Shown here in pieces: positions 18,807-27,782 of a stretch of DNA of 39,961 nt. The stretch covers positions 1-39,961 of the forward strand of contig JALORC010000065.1 in NCBI GenBank assembly GCA_025459175.1, in the 5' to 3' direction. The notes below the pieces were generated by a model. That model worked only from the letters and a program-made list of their open reading frames with translations. It was not told where the DNA came from and searched no databases. The DNA comes from Planctomycetota bacterium (GTDB lineage: Bacteria; Planctomycetota; UBA1135; UBA2386). Each line of letters begins with the position of its first letter. Position 1 is the stretch's first letter. A program made the translations under genes and the position numbers.

Positions 18807-19148
18807 GTGAACATCCCCGACGGCATGCAGGTGCTCTGGCAGGGCAAGGCCGACTTCCTGCGCGAGATCGCGCAACGACTCGGTGCGGCCGGCATCCGCG
18901 CCGTCACCGGGCCGGTGCCCGGTGGCTGATCGCCACGCGCCTGGCTCGCGGTCGCGAGCCCTGACACCGAACGCGCGACGGCCGTGCACCGCCAGCACCT
19001 CGAGCAGATGGTCGCCCGCGAAGGCCTGCCGGTGCGCGACGTGGTCTGCGACCTCGATGCGGAGGAGACCCAGTGTCCGGCCTGCCTGACCACCTTCAAG
19101 ACAGCCGGCGTGCGCCGCTGTCCCAGTTGCAGCTTGCGCTTCTACTGA
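18807..19148 (+). CDS. Small zinc-ribbon protein with in-frame TGA, candidate selenoprotein
   Basis: 114 codons from GTG 18807 to TGA 19146-19148 stay in frame except for one TGA at 18927-18929 (codon 41). Before it, LREIAQRLGAAGIRAVTGPVPGG resembles a DUF2007-like (putative signal-transducing) domain. After it, SPRAWLAVASPDTERATAVH continues the same fold, and the C-terminus is a zinc ribbon with CPAC and CPSC pairs. A strong hairpin with a GGUC loop begins 13 bases after the TGA, fitting a bacterial SECIS, so I read codon 41 as selenocysteine. Total 113 residues. An ATG at 18825 is an alternative start; neither has a Shine-Dalgarno, and TAAGCT at 18792-18797 may give a leaderless mRNA. The next gene starts 17 bases later, suggesting an operon. 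The alternative is a pseudogene with a single nonsense change. Confidence 0.7.
18943..18960 (+). promoter_or_regulatory. Candidate bacterial SECIS hairpin for TGA 18927
   Basis: GGCTCGC (18943-18949) pairs perfectly with GCGAGCC (18954-18960) around the loop GGTC. The loop starts 20 bases after the TGA, inside the 16-37 range described for bacterial SECIS elements, and has G in its first two positions. The GGU in the loop matches the SelB-contact nucleotides in the E. coli fdhF SECIS loop. Confidence 0.7.
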
Positions 19149-19165
19149 CCGAGCCAATCGCGCCG

Positions 19166-21547
19166 ATGTCTGCCCCGCGAAGCCAGCACCTGATCCGCCT
19201 CCTGGTCACCGCCCTCGGCCTGCTCGCGACGCTGTCGGCGCAACAGCTGCAGTGGGACATCCCCGCGCGCGGCGCGCACGTCTACACGCGCACCGTGCAG
19301 CAGTTCGAGGTGGCGCCACCGCCGAGCCGCGCCACGCCGGATTGGGTGCTCGGCAGCGGCGAGGACCCGACCCCGCACGCATGGCGCTACTTCGCCGGCC
19401 CGCGCCACGGCGTGCCGGCGGGCTTCGAGCAACCGACCTTCGACGACAGCAGCTGGCTGCTCGGTCAAGGGGAGTTCGGCCCCGACCACGGCACCAACCC
19501 GGCCCAACGCACGGCGTGGCGCAGCGAGGAACTGTGCCTGCGCACCACGATCGACCTCGGCGCGAAGAAGCCGAAAGCGCTGTGGTTCGTCGTCGACCAC
19601 GACGACGGCATCCGCATCTGGCTGAACGGCGCGCAGGTGGTCGCCGACGACGGCTATGGGCAGAAGCGCTGGTACTTCGTCACCGACAAGGCGCTCGACG
19701 CCTGGCAGCGCGGCCACAACACGATCGCCGTGCGCGGCTCGAACATCGGCGGCTACCAGGTGCTCGACGTGCGCATGGGCCAGCTGCACTCGCTGCCCCC
19801 GGGCGCGCGCAGCGTCGACGACACCGCGCGCATGCTGCGGGAGGAACGCGAGGCCGCGAACCGCGTGCGCGGCGAGCTGTTCGGCGACTTCCGCCCGCCT
19901 GCGCTGCTGCTGCAGGGCGAGCTCGACAAGGAGGGCGCGTGCGTGCAGCGCCCGCCGAGCGATCTGCGCGACCTCGCCTGGTGGCTGGCGATGGACCTGC
20001 GGCCGTCGGTGCTCGGTGGCTCGGTGCAGGCCGACGCGGCGCGCCTGTACCGGCTCGGCGACCTGCACGTGCGCGGCCGCGCCACCGCGGTCGACGTCGA
20101 CGGCTGGCAGACGCTCGAACTGACCGTCAAGAGCCCGCCGGAACCGCTGCCGCGCGGCGACAGCAAACGCCTCCTCGAGCGCTTCGTGCGCCCGTTCGTC
20201 AGCTACGCGGTCGACGGCACGCTGACGATCAAGCGGCGGCTCGTGATCGCCGACGGCAAGGCCAAGGTGCAGGAGTTCCAGAGCCGCCTGCAGGGCCGGC
20301 TGCTGCGCGGCAAGGACTGGAAGGACACCGCCGCCTCGCTGCAACAGAGCGAGACCTGGCAGCTCACCGACACCCGCGACGGCCAGGACGCACCGTTCCG
20401 GGCCATGGTGCAGCAGGCGCTGCAGCGCGGCACCGCGAAGCTGCGCGAGCACCTGCGCGGCTCGACCGAGGGCGAGCTCGCCGCGCAGCCACCCGACGGC
20501 GACAACAGCCACCACAGCGGCCGGCTCGCGATCGGCCTGCTGGCGCTGTTGAAGGGCGGCGTGCCGAAGGACGACGAGGTGGTCCAGAAGGCGCTGGCCG
20601 AGCTGCGCCAGCGCACGCTGATCGACACCTACTCGCTGGCCAACGCGATCATGGCGCTCGAGGCGCTCTACATCCCGGCGAACGAGTTCGGTGAGCTGCG
20701 CTCGGGCAACATCGACCGGCCGCGCAAGCGCCAACCGAGCGCCGAGGACCGCGCGCTGATCCAGAAGTGGGTCGACCGCCTGTTCGGCAACGTCGACTCG
20801 CGCGTCGATCCGAACTACCTGCTGCGCTTCGACTACACCGGTGGCGCCCGCTTCGACAACAGCGTCAACCAGTACGGCCTGCTCGGGCTCTACTCGGCGC
20901 ACCTGTGCGGCATCGAGATCAAGCCGATCGTCTGGGAGGCCGCTGCCAACCATCTGATCGCCTGCCAGGCGCAGGAGGGCGCCAAGTTCGACCTCGAGCT
21001 GACCGACTACCGCACGATGATGCGGCGGCAGGCGGATCCGGACGCGCCGTTCACGGTGTCGCGCACGATCGCCCGCGCCAACGGCTGGAGCTACTACGAG
21101 TCGAAGTCGAACGGCGAGTGGGTGCCGTCGCGCGGCAGCATGACCTGCGCCGGCATCACCGGCCTAGCGATCTGCCAGGCGGCGCTGCAGGACCATCCGA
21201 ACGTCAAGCGGCCCAAGCTCCAGGGCGACGCCACCCGCGCCCGCAGCGACGCCTTCGCGTGGTTGGCGCAGCACCTGACCGCGCGCTACCACCCCGGCGA
21301 ACTCGCGCACCAGCAGCAGTGGTTCTACTACTACCTGTACGGCCTCGAACGCGCGGCGCTGCTGTCGGGCATCGCGCTGATCCAGGACCGCGACTGGTAC
21401 TTCGAGGGCGCGATGGTGCTGGTGTTGGCGCAGGGCGCCGACGGCGACTGGCCCGGCGAACTGCACACCGACCGCATCGTCGAGCGCGACGCGATGGCGA
21501 TCCTGTTCCTGAAGCAGAGCACCGCGCCGGTGCTCACCGGCAAGTGA
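19166..21547 (+). CDS. Secreted protein with carbohydrate-binding-like and alpha-toroid domains
   Basis: 793 residues from ATG at 19166, which gives a signal peptide (LIRLLVTALGLLATLSAQ). Residues about 70-205 look like a galactose-binding jelly roll (FEQPTFDDSSWLLGQGEFG, then DDGIRIWLNGAQVV and HNTIAVRGSN), as found beside many sugar-active enzymes. The C-terminal half, from about 440, has helical repeats of the prenyltransferase/squalene-oxidase alpha-alpha toroid type: SLANAIMALEALYIP, SVNQYGLLGLYSAHLCGIEI and SMTCAGITGLAICQAAL. Catalytic acidic motifs of terpene cyclases are not obvious, so it is more likely a structural or binding toroid. It lies in an operon between the small selenoprotein candidate (17-bp gap) and the lipoprotein at 21544 (GTGA overlap). 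Confidence 0.85.
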   Translation: MSAPRSQHLIRLLVTALGLLATLSAQQLQWDIPARGAHVYTRTVQQFEVAPPPSRATPDWVLGSGEDPTPHAWRYFAGPRHGVPAGFEQPTFDDSSWLLGQGEFGPDHGTNPAQRTAWRSEELCLRTTIDLGAKKPKALWFVVDHDDGIRIWLNGAQVVADDGYGQKRWYFVTDKALDAWQRGHNTIAVRGSNIGGYQVLDVRMGQLHSLPPGARSVDDTARMLREEREAANRVRGELFGDFRPPALLLQGELDKEGACVQRPPSDLRDLAWWLAMDLRPSVLGGSVQADAARLYRLGDLHVRGRATAVDVDGWQTLELTVKSPPEPLPRGDSKRLLERFVRPFVSYAVDGTLTIKRRLVIADGKAKVQEFQSRLQGRLLRGKDWKDTAASLQQSETWQLTDTRDGQDAPFRAMVQQALQRGTAKLREHLRGSTEGELAAQPPDGDNSHHSGRLAIGLLALLKGGVPKDDEVVQKALAELRQRTLIDTYSLANAIMALEALYIPANEFGELRSGNIDRPRKRQPSAEDRALIQKWVDRLFGNVDSRVDPNYLLRFDYTGGARFDNSVNQYGLLGLYSAHLCGIEIKPIVWEAAANHLIACQAQEGAKFDLELTDYRTMMRRQADPDAPFTVSRTIARANGWSYYESKSNGEWVPSRGSMTCAGITGLAICQAALQDHPNVKRPKLQGDATRARSDAFAWLAQHLTARYHPGELAHQQQWFYYYLYGLERAALLSGIALIQDRDWYFEGAMVLVLAQGADGDWPGELHTDRIVERDAMAILFLKQSTAPVLTGK

Positions 21548-22182
21548 ACGGCCGCCTGCTGCTGCCGGCCTGGCTGTGGTTCGCCGGCTGCCAGGCCCCA
21601 CCACCGCCGGCGGCACCGTGGCAGTCGCTGTTCGACGGCGCGGGTCTCGGCCCGTTCACCGCGACCGCGTTCGGCGGCGAAGGTGAGGTCGCGGTGCGCG
21701 ACGGGCGGCTGCAGCTCGGCCAGGGCAGTCCGCTGACCGGCGTGCACTGGACCGGTCCCCTTCAGACCGGTCCGCTGCCGAGCGGCGACTACGAGCTCGA
21801 GCTGGTGGCCCGCCGCGAGCTCGGCAACGACTTCTTCTGCGGCCTCACGTTCCCGGTCGGCAGCGACCACCTGACGCTCGTGCTCGGCGGTTGGGGCGGC
21901 AGCGTCTGTGGCCTGTCCAACCTCGACGGCCTCGACGCCTCGCGCAATGCGACCCGCACCCTGCGCCACTTCGCCGCCGGCGTCGACCACCGGGTGCAGC
22001 TGCGCGTGCAGCGCGAACGCGTCGAGGTCCTGGTCGACGGTGCGCCGCTGCTGTCGATCGACCCGCGCCAGCACCGGCTGGCGCTCCGTCCCGAGGTCGA
22101 ACTGTGCCGGCCGCTCGGGCTCTGCAGCTACAACACCGCGGCGTCGTTCCCCGAGCTGCGCTGGCGCCCCCTCGCGCGCTGA
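21544..22182 (+). CDS. Lipoprotein with DUF1080 / LamG-like domain
   Basis: 212 residues from GTG at 21544, overlapping the previous stop by GTGA, so translation is coupled. The N-terminus carries a lipobox (LWFAGC), placing it on the cell envelope as a lipoprotein. The rest is one beta-sandwich of the DUF1080 (3-keto-disaccharide hydrolase) or concanavalin-like type: SLFDGAGLGPF at the front, GDYELELVARRELGNDFFCGL, and the typical HRVQLRVQRERVEVLVDGAPLL and ELRWRPL near the end. This domain is very abundant in planctomycetes and is linked to sugar binding or breakdown. Together with the upstream jelly-roll/toroid protein it may handle a polysaccharide. Substrate is unknown. It ends 13 bases from the convergent NRPS-like gene. 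Confidence 0.85.
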   Translation: MNGRLLLPAWLWFAGCQAPPPPAAPWQSLFDGAGLGPFTATAFGGEGEVAVRDGRLQLGQGSPLTGVHWTGPLQTGPLPSGDYELELVARRELGNDFFCGLTFPVGSDHLTLVLGGWGGSVCGLSNLDGLDASRNATRTLRHFAAGVDHRVQLRVQRERVEVLVDGAPLLSIDPRQHRLALRPEVELCRPLGLCSYNTAASFPELRWRPLAR

Positions 22183-22195
22183 ACGCGCGCTCGGC

Positions 22196-25100
22196 TCAAC
22201 TGCGCCGCAGCAGGTTGCGCCGCTGCTTCGCGCGCTCGGTCGCCTGCTGCGCCGCGGTCGGCGCCGCCTTGCCCTGCTGCAGGTGCTGCGCCAGCGCCCG
22301 CACCGTCGTGAAGCGGAACAGGTCGGTGACCGCGAGCTCGACGCCGAGGCTCTGCACGATCTCGCGGTGCACGCGCACGGCGAGGATGCTGTGGCCGCCG
22401 CTGTCGAAGAAGTTGTCCTCGACGCCGACCTCCTCGGTGCCGAGCGCCTGCTGCCAGATGTGCAGGATCGCCTGCTCGATGCCACCAGCGGCCTGCACCA
22501 CGGTGCGCTTGCCGGCGATCACCTGGTCGGGGGCCGGCAGTGCCTGCCGATCGACCTTCAGGTTCGGGGTGCGCGGCAACTCGGCCAGCGCGACGAAGTG
22601 GCTCGGCACCATGAACTCCGGCAGCGCCGTGCGCAGCTGCGAGCGCAGTTCGTCGACCGACGGCGCCGGCGAACGCGGCACGTAGTAGGCCGCCAGCACC
22701 GTCTCGCCGCCGACCGGGCGCGCCACCACGACCGCCTCGCGGATGCCGCGGTGCTGCGCCAGCGCCGCCTCGATCTCACCGAGTTCGATCCGGTAACCGC
22801 GCACCTTGACCTGGTGGTCCTTGCGGCCCTGGTACTCGAGCACGCCGTCGGCGCGCCAGCGCACCAGGTCGCCGGTCGCGTAGATCGTGCCGCCGGCGAC
22901 GAACGGATCGGGCCGGAAACGTTCGGCGGTGAGTTCCGGTCGGCGGAAGTAGCCGGCGGTAACGCCGGCTCCACCGATCCACAGCTCGCCGAGCGCGCCG
23001 ATCGGCACCGGCTGCAGGTTGGGGTCCAGCACGTAGACGCGCTGGTTCGCCAGCGGGCGCCCGATCGGCACCGGTTCGTCGGCGCCGACCCGCATCGTCG
23101 TCGACCACACCGTCGTCTCGGTCGGCCCGTAGACGTCGTGCAGCGCACCGACGAGGCCTCGCAGCTGCTGCGCCAGCGGCCCGGGCAGCGCCTCGCCGCC
23201 GACCAGCATGTGGCGCAGCGAACGCAGCGCCGCGGGTGCCTTCGGATCGAGCAGCACCATGCCGGCCAGCGACGGCGTGCACTGGAAGTGCGTGACGCCG
23301 TGGGCAGCGATCGCCTCGGGGATGGTCGCGGTGACCGGCGCCGCCTCGGGCGCCGGCGCCGCCTGCGCCGCGGCGGTCGTGGTGTCGCAGCGGCGCTTGA
23401 GTTCGAGCAGGCTCGGCAGGCTCTGCATCACCACGTCGGTCGGCACGCCGAAGTCGATCAGGCACGCGATCTCGTCGATGCCCATGCCACGCAACCGGTC
23501 GACGATCGCGACGCAGCTCGCCGGCGTGCCGAACAGGCCACTCTGCCGGTAGTAGCGCTCGAACGAGAAATCGAGCAACGCCTCGAAGTCGGCCGGCGAC
23601 AGGCCGCCGTTCAGCAGCGCGTCCATCGCGCCGGGCTGATCGACGCGGTTCTTGAAGGCCGGGAACGACCACGCCGCCTGCTTGACCAGGTCGAGGCTGC
23701 TGCGCAGATAGCTCTTCATCGGCTCGCGCACGATCTCGCGCACCCGCGCCTCGTCCTCGGCGACGAACGTGTGCAGCATCAACGTCACCGTGCCCTCACC
23801 CGCGTGCCCGGCCGCGCGCCACGCCTGGCGGTAGACATCGAGCTTATGCCGCAGTTCGTCGAGGCTCTGGCCGAGCAGGTGCGTCAGCACGTGGAAGCCG
23901 CCCTCGCCGGCCATGCGATACGTCTCCGGGTTGCCGGCGACGGTGATCCACGACGGCAGCGTCTTCTGCACCGGCCGCGGCAGCGTGCGGATCGCGACCT
24001 TCGCGCCGTCGTGACCGGGGAACTCGACCGCCTCGCCGCGCCACAGCGCCTGCACCTGGCGGATCGCGGTGAACAGGCCCTGCTTGCGATCGGCGAACGC
24101 CTCCGGCCGCAGCACGAAGTCGCGCCCGTGCCAACCGGCGGCGAACGCGATGCCGACGCGGCCGCGCGACAGGTTGTCGACCAGCGCCCAGTCCTCGGCG
24201 ACGCGGATCGGGTGGTGCAGCGTGACCACGCACGAACCGGCGCGGATCGCGACGTTCTTCGTCATCGCCGCGATCGCCGCGCTGGCCACCGCCGGGTTCG
24301 GATAGAGGCCGCCGAACGCGTGGAAGTGGCGCTCCGGCGTCCACACCGCCGTGAAGCCGTGCTGGTCGGCGAAGCGCACGCCTTCGTGCAGCAGCCGGTA
24401 CTTGTCCTCGGTGTGTTCGCCTTCGTCGCTGGCGAAGTAGAACAGGCTGAAGTCGACCTTGCGCAGCGGCGGTGGCGGTGCCGCGCGGCGCTGCGCCTGC
24501 GCGCCCTCGCCCTGGTGCACGACGACGGTGAAGCCGCGGCACAGCGTCCACAGCAGCTCGAGCACCGAGATGTCGAACGACAGGCTGGTCACCGCGAGCC
24601 AGACGCCGGGTTCGGGGCCGAGCACCGCGTCCATGCCGGCGAAGAAGTTGGTGACGTTGCGGTGCCGCACCATCACGCCCTTGGGTCGCCCGGTCGAACC
24701 CGACGTGTAGATCAGGTAGGCCAGATCGTCGGCGGCGGTCGTATTGTCGGCAGTAGCACGGTCGAGCAGCACCGCGCCACTCGCGATCGCCGCTGCATCG
24801 GCGTCGAGGTCGACGCGCGGGCAGCTCGCGGCCGGCACCGCCGGCAGGCTCAGGCGATCGTGCACCAGCGCCGCCAGCTCGGCGTCGCCGACCATGAACT
24901 GCAGCCGATCGCGCGGATAGCCCGGATCGAGCGGCACGTAGGCGGCGCCACAGCGCAGCGTCGCCAGCACCGCAGTCACCATGCCAAAGCCGCGCTGCGT
25001 GCAGATGCCGACCCGGCTGCCGCGCTCGACGCCGCGGCCGCGCAACCAGCCGGCGAGCCGTTCGACGCGCTGCAACAGCTCGCGGTAGCTCAGCGACTGC

Positions 25101-26830
25101 GCACCATGGCGCAGCGCCACCGCGTCCGGCCGCTGCTGCGCCATCGCGAGGAACTGGCGGTGCACACACGGCTCGGCCGGGGCCGGGGCCGCGGTCGCGT
25201 TCCAGTCGTACAGCAACCGCTGCAGTTCGTCGGCAGCGAGCACCGGCACCGCGCCGAGCGCCGTGTGCGGTGCCGCCGCGGCCGCGCGCACGAACACCTG
25301 CAGCCGCGCCAGCAGTGCGCCGACAGCGTCGGCCGCGAGCGCGGCGGCGTCGTAGCGCACCCGCAGGCCGTGCGCGGTCGGCTGCAACGACAGCGTGCCG
25401 GGCGCGACCGGGGCCGCGTCGCCGTCGCCGCCGAGCTCGATCCGCACCGGCGGCTCGAGCACCACGTTCGGCGCCAGCACGTCGCTGCGGCGCAGCACCA
25501 GTTCGCGCAGCAGCGGCGCCCGCCGCGTGTGCGCCTCGAGCTCGGCGGCGAGACGGGCCACGGCCTCGCCGACCGGTTGCTGCGGTGGCACCACGAACGA
25601 CGCCGGCGGCCGCGCGACCGCGAACGCGGCCGCGGCACCGACCGGCGGCGCGGTGCCGACCGCGATGCCGAGACTGAACTGCGGCACGGCGCTGATCCGG
25701 GCCAGGAACGCAATGCAGCAGCCCGCGCGCGCCGCGGTGTCGCTCGCATGCACCGGCCACTCGATCGGCACCTGCAGTTCGGCCGCGATCGCGGCGGCAC
25801 CGGCCGGCGCGCCGTCCGGCACCGGCAGCGGCACGTGCGCGCGCAGCGTCTCGACCCAGCCGAGTTCGCCGGGCGCGGCGGCGCGGCCGAGCGCCCCGAG
25901 CTGGTCGCGTTCGCCGTCGTTCGGCAACGGCAGGCGCTGGCCGATCGTGAGCTGCAACGCCAACGGCGGCGACAGCGGCGAACCGCGCAGGCAGCGCCAG
26001 CGCGACAGGCGCACGTCGGCGTCGCCGCAGGCGACCTGCACGAAGTCGTCGCCGACCGCGGTGATGGTGCCCGGCGCGGCCCCCTGGCCGACCAGCACCT
26101 CGATCTCCCCGGGCACGCCGATGCCGGCGTCGGTGCGGACCTTCGCCACCGCGATCGGATTGCGATACCCACCGTGGTCGAACGCGCGCACCAGCGCCGC
26201 CAGCTCGGCCGCCGGTTGCGCGAAGTCGAGCACCGCGAGCGCCGGCGGTCGCGCGTGCCGGCCGAAGTAGCTGCGCCGGCCGAGCTCCTGCGGCTGTTCG
26301 CTCACCGCCCCGTCGGTGAGCTGCTGCACCAGTTCGGCGAACGACGCTTGGCCATGTTCGAAGCAGCGCGCATTCAACGTGAACGCGGTGTCCTCGGGCG
26401 CGATCGGGAACCGGCGCTGCAGCAGGATCGCGCCGGTGTCGGCCTGCGGCTCGATGAGGTGCCAGCTGACCGCGTGCTCGCGTTCGCGGTGCAGGATCGC
26501 CCAACAGGTCGCGTTCAGGCCCGCGTAGCGCGGCAGCGGTCCGTCGTGGAAGTTGATCGCCGCACGGCGCGGCAAGCGCAGCAGCGCGGCCGGCAGCAGC
26601 TGCAGCCACGTGATCGCGAACAGGTGGTCGAACGCCTCGCCGCCGAGCTGGGCGGCGAGGTCGCCGTCCGCATCGAGGCAGCGCAGGCCCTGTTCGATGC
26701 AGTGGCGGCGGACCTTGTCGGTGTCGGTGGCGACGGCGAGCACGCGGTGGCCACGTTCGCGCCAGAGCTCCACGCACTGCAGCAGCAGGGTATCGGAACC
26801 GACGAAGACGGCTGCGAGCGAGGGCGCCAT
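22196..26830 (-). CDS. Stand-alone NRPS-like protein: formyltransferase, adenylation with inserted luciferase-like monooxygenase, carrier
   Basis: 1544 residues from ATG at 26830. Residues 1-285 are a methionyl-tRNA-formyltransferase-like domain with N93, H95 and D131 as the catalytic set. Residues 290-550 resemble only the C-terminal lobe of a condensation domain; no HHxxxDG is present. The adenylation domain starts near 555 (SYRELL, YIYTSGSTGRPKG at A3, SFDISVLELLW at A4). It is then interrupted at 790-1150 by an FMN-dependent luciferase-like monooxygenase (FSLFYFASDEG, TAVWTPERHFHAFGGLYPNP), and resumes with VYGPTETT (A5), GDLVRW (A7) and NLKVDR (A10, K1425). A carrier domain follows with FFDSGGHS, Ser1481. 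This should activate, formylate and oxidise one amino acid on its carrier. No partner module, thioesterase or phosphopantetheinyl transferase is nearby. Confidence 0.92.
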   Translation of the reverse strand: MAPSLAAVFVGSDTLLLQCVELWRERGHRVLAVATDTDKVRRHCIEQGLRCLDADGDLAAQLGGEAFDHLFAITWLQLLPAALLRLPRRAAINFHDGPLPRYAGLNATCWAILHREREHAVSWHLIEPQADTGAILLQRRFPIAPEDTAFTLNARCFEHGQASFAELVQQLTDGAVSEQPQELGRRSYFGRHARPPALAVLDFAQPAAELAALVRAFDHGGYRNPIAVAKVRTDAGIGVPGEIEVLVGQGAAPGTITAVGDDFVQVACGDADVRLSRWRCLRGSPLSPPLALQLTIGQRLPLPNDGERDQLGALGRAAAPGELGWVETLRAHVPLPVPDGAPAGAAAIAAELQVPIEWPVHASDTAARAGCCIAFLARISAVPQFSLGIAVGTAPPVGAAAAFAVARPPASFVVPPQQPVGEAVARLAAELEAHTRRAPLLRELVLRRSDVLAPNVVLEPPVRIELGGDGDAAPVAPGTLSLQPTAHGLRVRYDAAALAADAVGALLARLQVFVRAAAAAPHTALGAVPVLAADELQRLLYDWNATAAPAPAEPCVHRQFLAMAQQRPDAVALRHGAQSLSYRELLQRVERLAGWLRGRGVERGSRVGICTQRGFGMVTAVLATLRCGAAYVPLDPGYPRDRLQFMVGDAELAALVHDRLSLPAVPAASCPRVDLDADAAAIASGAVLLDRATADNTTAADDLAYLIYTSGSTGRPKGVMVRHRNVTNFFAGMDAVLGPEPGVWLAVTSLSFDISVLELLWTLCRGFTVVVHQGEGAQAQRRAAPPPPLRKVDFSLFYFASDEGEHTEDKYRLLHEGVRFADQHGFTAVWTPERHFHAFGGLYPNPAVASAAIAAMTKNVAIRAGSCVVTLHHPIRVAEDWALVDNLSRGRVGIAFAAGWHGRDFVLRPEAFADRKQGLFTAIRQVQALWRGEAVEFPGHDGAKVAIRTLPRPVQKTLPSWITVAGNPETYRMAGEGGFHVLTHLLGQSLDELRHKLDVYRQAWRAAGHAGEGTVTLMLHTFVAEDEARVREIVREPMKSYLRSSLDLVKQAAWSFPAFKNRVDQPGAMDALLNGGLSPADFEALLDFSFERYYRQSGLFGTPASCVAIVDRLRGMGIDEIACLIDFGVPTDVVMQSLPSLLELKRRCDTTTAAAQAAPAPEAAPVTATIPEAIAAHGVTHFQCTPSLAGMVLLDPKAPAALRSLRHMLVGGEALPGPLAQQLRGLVGALHDVYGPTETTVWSTTMRVGADEPVPIGRPLANQRVYVLDPNLQPVPIGALGELWIGGAGVTAGYFRRPELTAERFRPDPFVAGGTIYATGDLVRWRADGVLEYQGRKDHQVKVRGYRIELGEIEAALAQHRGIREAVVVARPVGGETVLAAYYVPRSPAPSVDELRSQLRTALPEFMVPSHFVALAELPRTPNLKVDRQALPAPDQVIAGKRTVVQAAGGIEQAILHIWQQALGTEEVGVEDNFFDSGGHSILAVRVHREIVQSLGVELAVTDLFRFTTVRALAQHLQQGKAAPTAAQQATERAKQRRNLLRRS

Positions 26831-26987
26831 GGACCAGGAGAATCGGGAGAACCGCGAAGCGGCCTTGATACGGCCTGGTGCCGGCCACCGCCAGTTGGCG
26901 TTCGGCCCGCCAGTGGGCACCGAACCGCCGATGGCATCGCGCCGCGCGCGCGTGCGGACGCGCGATCCGGGGCGCTACTGTGCCGGC

Positions 26988-27782
26988 GTGAAACGAATCC
27001 TGCTCGTGCTGCTCGCGGTGACCGCGGCCCTGCCAGCGGTGTGGCTGCTGGCCGGCAAGCTGCACCGGTTCTCGTACTGGATCTCCCGCTGCACACCGGC
27101 CGACCTGCAGTCGCTGGCGACGTCCGGTTGGGAACTCGCTCGCCTGCCGGTCGCTGCCGACGTCGAGTTGTTCGGTCTGTGCCGCCCACCGCGCGCGCCG
27201 GACGCGCGCTGGCTGCTGTTCGTGCCGGGCAACGGCGAGTCGCTGCTGCGCGGCTTCCGCGGCGTGCTGGACCAGCTGCGCGGCGAGCGCGACCTCGGCC
27301 TGTGCCTGTTCGCGTATCGCGGCTTCGACGCGTCGGGTGGCACCCCGGACCCCGCGGCCCTGCGCGCCGACCTGCTGCGGCAGTGGCAGTGGCTGCGCGG
27401 CCGCGGCGTGCCGGCGGCCGCGATCGAGGTGTGGGGCTACTCGCTCGGCTCGGTGCTGGCGAGCCAGCTGGTGGCCGATGTGGTCGCGACCGGCGAGCAG
27501 CCGGCGCGGCTGGTGCTGGTAGCCGCCGCCGAACGCATCGCGGTGCGCGCGCACGGCCTCGCTGGCCGCTTCACCGGCGCCGACCATTACGTCGCCTCCA
27601 CCGCGAGCGGCTCGACGCCGGTGCTGCTGCTGCACGGCACCGCCGACGACGCGCTGCCGCTCGCCGGTGCGCGCGCGCTGGCGGCCGCGTTCGGCGCGCG
27701 CGCCACGCTGCACGAACTGGCGGGCCGCAACCATTTCGACCTGTGGTCGGACGTGGCGGCGCTCGCGTTCAACGCACGCTGA
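26988..27782 (+). CDS. Membrane-anchored alpha/beta hydrolase
   Basis: 264 residues from GTG at 26988, six bases after a TACTGT hexamer, so the mRNA may be leaderless. An N-terminal hydrophobic helix (ILLVLLAVTAALPAVWLLAG) anchors or exports it. The alpha/beta-hydrolase fold is shown by the oxyanion strand LLFVPGNGES, the nucleophile elbow GYSLGS (Ser152), the acid loop LLHGTADDALP and the histidine in GRNHFDLW. It resembles the serine aminopeptidase S33 / BAAT-like hydrolases close to membrane esterases. Substrate is unknown. It is divergent from the NRPS-like gene; a role in releasing that product is possible but unsupported. Its end overlaps the convergent gene at 27769 by 14 bases. Confidence 0.88.
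   Translation: MKRILLVLLAVTAALPAVWLLAGKLHRFSYWISRCTPADLQSLATSGWELARLPVAADVELFGLCRPPRAPDARWLLFVPGNGESLLRGFRGVLDQLRGERDLGLCLFAYRGFDASGGTPDPAALRADLLRQWQWLRGRGVPAAAIEVWGYSLGSVLASQLVADVVATGEQPARLVLVAAAERIAVRAHGLAGRFTGADHYVASTASGSTPVLLLHGTADDALPLAGARALAAAFGARATLHELAGRNHFDLWSDVAALAFNAR

Noticed and set aside
18807..19148. Global TGA reassignment as the cause of the in-frame TGAs
   Set aside because: Most other genes here, including uvrC, hslU and pckA, end in TGA at the expected place.
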